Positions 5,236 to 6,743 of a stretch of 6,743 bases of DNA are shown here, one piece after another. Source of the DNA: Streptomyces bikiniensis (GTDB lineage Bacteria; Actinomycetota; Actinomycetes; Streptomycetales; Streptomycetaceae); the NCBI GenBank assembly GCA_000716465.1, contig JNWL01000092.1:1-6743 (forward strand), in the 5' to 3' direction. The notes beneath the pieces are model-generated. The model did no database searches, had not been told where the DNA came from, and was given only the letters and a program-made list of their open reading frames with translations. How positions within the stretch are numbered: position 1 is the stretch's first letter; every line of letters begins with the position of its first letter. The translations under genes were made by a program, and so were the position numbers.

Positions 5236-6743
5236 TCAGGACTCGGCGCGCTCTCTGATCGCGTCGGCGGCGCGACCGAGCAGGGCGGCGGCCTCTTCCA
5301 GGGAGAGGCCGTCGCCCTCGGCGCGCGCGGCCTCGAACTCGGCGTCGCCGAGCGCGGACCGGGCGAGCGCGGTGGCCTGCTCCAGCTGTTCCCGCTCGGT
5401 CGGCGGCGGCAGGTGCCCCGCCGGGAGCAGCCCGTCCCTGGCCCCGAGCAGCACCGCACCGGTCCGCGCCTCCGGTCCGCCGAGCCCGGCCAGGGCCCAG
5501 GCGGCGATGATCAGGTGCATCGCCGGCATTTGCGGGCCGATCATCATGGACAGCGGTCCGAGGGAGCTCTCGTACGCCTCCGTGGCGAGGGCGAGCCCGG
5601 AGCCGTACCGCCCGTCCAGGACGTCCAGCCAGCCGAGGACGCCGAGGGTGAAGCCCCTGAAGAGGGCGAGGGTGTCCGAGTCGAACTCCCCGAGGAGCGC
5701 GTGGAGGTGTTCGCGGGCCTCGTCGGTCCGACCCGCGCGGCCGAGCGCCACCCCGAGGAACATGCGGGCGCCGACGCGGGGTTCGTGGCCCAGGCCGTGG
5801 TCGTCGGCCAGGATCCCGCGCAGGATCGCCTCGCCCTCGGCGGGCCGTCCGGACTCGACGAGCGTGCCGGCGTACCGGGCCCGCAGGAGCAGCACCTGCG
5901 CCTGGGCGCCGATCCGTTCGGCGTGGGCGATGGCGGCGGTGAAGTCCGCGGCGGCGGCCTCGAAGTCGAGGAGCCGTTCCTCGGCCTCCGCGCGGGAGGA
6001 GAGCGCCTCGGCCGCGCCCCAGGCGTCGCCGAACCGCTCGAAGATCTCCAGGCTCTCGTCGGCGTCGGCGATCGCCTCGGCGGCCCGGTCGCCCCGGTTG
6101 GCGAGCATGTTGGCGCGCAGCTGGAGGATGTTGGCGAGGTCCCACTCGTAGCCGTGGCGGCGGCAGGCGTCCACGGTGGTGTCGAGCCGCTCGCCGAGCC
6201 GGCCGGCCTCCCCGATGAGGAGGACCGCGAAGACGGCGAAGGCGCCGGGCAGCCGGCAGGACTGGGGCAGGCCGGGCGCGTAGTCGGCGGTCATCTCGCG
6301 CAGCCGCCGCACGCCCTCGGGGGTGGTCCAGCGGCCGGTGTCGTGGCTCATGTTGATCAGTTCGACGAGCCGGACCCCGCGCCGGGCCTCCCAGCGCTGC
6401 TCCTCGGAGAGCGGCGGCGGCGCGGCCGTGCACGGCTCGTACAGGGGTACGACGGGGGCGGCGGGCGGCGCGAACGGGTCGGGTCCGAGGGCGGCGGCGG
6501 CCTCGGCCCAGTACAGGGCGTCGGTGCGCAGGTCCCGCAGTTGCCAGTACCAGAGCAGGCAGTGGACGAGGACGAGGGCCTCGTCCTCGTCGCGGGCGTC
6601 GACGGCCCGGCGCAGGGCGGTGCGGAGGTTGCCGTACTCGGTCCCGAAGCGGGCGATGGCGGCGACCTGCCCCGGCCCCCGCAGCTCCGGATCGGTCCGC
6701 CGGGCCAGCTCCCGGTAGTACACCAGATGCCGCCGCTCCACCT
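5236..6743 (-). CDS. C-terminal part of a large TPR-containing transcriptional regulator (AfsR/SARP or LuxR-ATPase type)
   Basis: The 5' part is beyond the right edge; at least 501 residues are visible and the stop is TGA at 5236-5238. The first visible segment (H-L-V-Y-Y-R-E-L-A-R-R at 5-15, then P-E-L-R-G-P-G-Q at 18-25 and E-Y-G-N-L-R-T-A-L-R at 35-44) matches the region that follows the NB-ARC/AAA ATPase module in Streptomyces AfsR/SARP and related regulators. The rest is alpha-helical and Ala/Leu/Arg-rich with TPR-like helix pairs, clearest at about 240-390. The tail G-A-V-L-L-G-A-R-D (428-436) followed by L-S-L-E-E-A-A-A-L-L (479-488) is the usual end of this class. Such proteins sense a ligand or ATP state and activate transcription, often of secondary-metabolism genes, but the DNA-binding domain (BTAD/OmpR-type or LuxR HTH) cannot be seen. 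A GTG at 6741 is in frame but probably internal, given where homology begins. It converges on the ABC exporter genes; a regulatory link is possible but not shown. Confidence 0.8.
   Translation of the reverse strand, partial: VERRHLVYYRELARRTDPELRGPGQVAAIARFGTEYGNLRTALRRAVDARDEDEALVLVHCLLWYWQLRDLRTDALYWAEAAAALGPDPFAPPAAPVVPLYEPCTAAPPPLSEEQRWEARRGVRLVELINMSHDTGRWTTPEGVRRLREMTADYAPGLPQSCRLPGAFAVFAVLLIGEAGRLGERLDTTVDACRRHGYEWDLANILQLRANMLANRGDRAAEAIADADESLEIFERFGDAWGAAEALSSRAEAEERLLDFEAAAADFTAAIAHAERIGAQAQVLLLRARYAGTLVESGRPAEGEAILRGILADDHGLGHEPRVGARMFLGVALGRAGRTDEAREHLHALLGEFDSDTLALFRGFTLGVLGWLDVLDGRYGSGLALATEAYESSLGPLSMMIGPQMPAMHLIIAAWALAGLGGPEARTGAVLLGARDGLLPAGHLPPPTEREQLEQATALARSALGDAEFEAARAEGDGLSLEEAAALLGRAADAIRERAES

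Noticed and set aside
5213..5240. Bidirectional terminator formed by cctga and tcagg around the two stop codons
   Set aside because: Only five pairs with an 18-nt loop; the symmetry largely reflects the two TGA stops facing each other.
5174..6433. 419-codon alternative minus frame across the TPR regulator
   Set aside because: Arg/Pro/Gly-rich frame-shifted reading of the real gene; the frame ending at 5236 has the recognisable regulator motifs.

Overview
The window looks like chromosomal DNA from a high-GC actinomycete, most likely Streptomyces. Base composition is very GC-rich, codon third positions are almost all G or C, and long spurious open frames lie antisense to every real gene. All protein families recognised here are common in that genus. 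The genus is inferred from composition and gene families, not from a marker gene.

Left block (1-2028, minus strand). A 14-helix drug-exporter-type MFS protein (DHA2, EmrB/QacA-like) occupies 325-2028. Beginning 31 nt after its stop codon is a second minus-strand reading frame (GTG at 293) that runs off the left edge. Only its N-terminal ~97 codons are visible, and most of them are a Pro/Ala/Thr-rich octapeptide repeat encoded by a 24-bp tandem repeat (13-228). A perfect 29-bp palindrome (2048-2076) sits 19 bp upstream of the MFS start and looks like a repressor operator. The arrangement suggests an autoregulated exporter-plus-regulator operon, but the regulator identity of the partial gene is inferred, because its DNA-binding part lies outside the window.

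Middle block (2029-3358). The 297-bp divergent intergenic region holds the palindrome, a second imperfect inverted repeat (2190-2224) and a strong ribosome binding site. It is followed by panB (2326-3198, plus strand), ketopantoate hydroxymethyltransferase of pantothenate/CoA biosynthesis, with all expected catalytic motifs. After panB come a short 14-bp tandem duplication and two perfect hairpins, the second a 15-bp stem that should act as a terminator.

Right block (3359-6743). A two-gene ABC exporter of the DrrA/DrrB type (ATPase 3359-4351, permease 4348-5217) is translationally coupled by an ATGA overlap. Only 18 bp separates its end from the stop of a convergent minus-strand gene (5236 to beyond 6743). 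That gene encodes the TPR-rich C-terminal half of a large regulator resembling the AfsR/SARP or LuxR-type ATPase regulators.

Overall this is a Streptomyces chromosome segment with one housekeeping gene between two export loci. I see no mobile element, CRISPR array, tRNA or rRNA. The least ordinary parts are the octapeptide-repeat N-terminus with its minisatellite, and the operator-like palindromes in the panB/MFS intergenic region.
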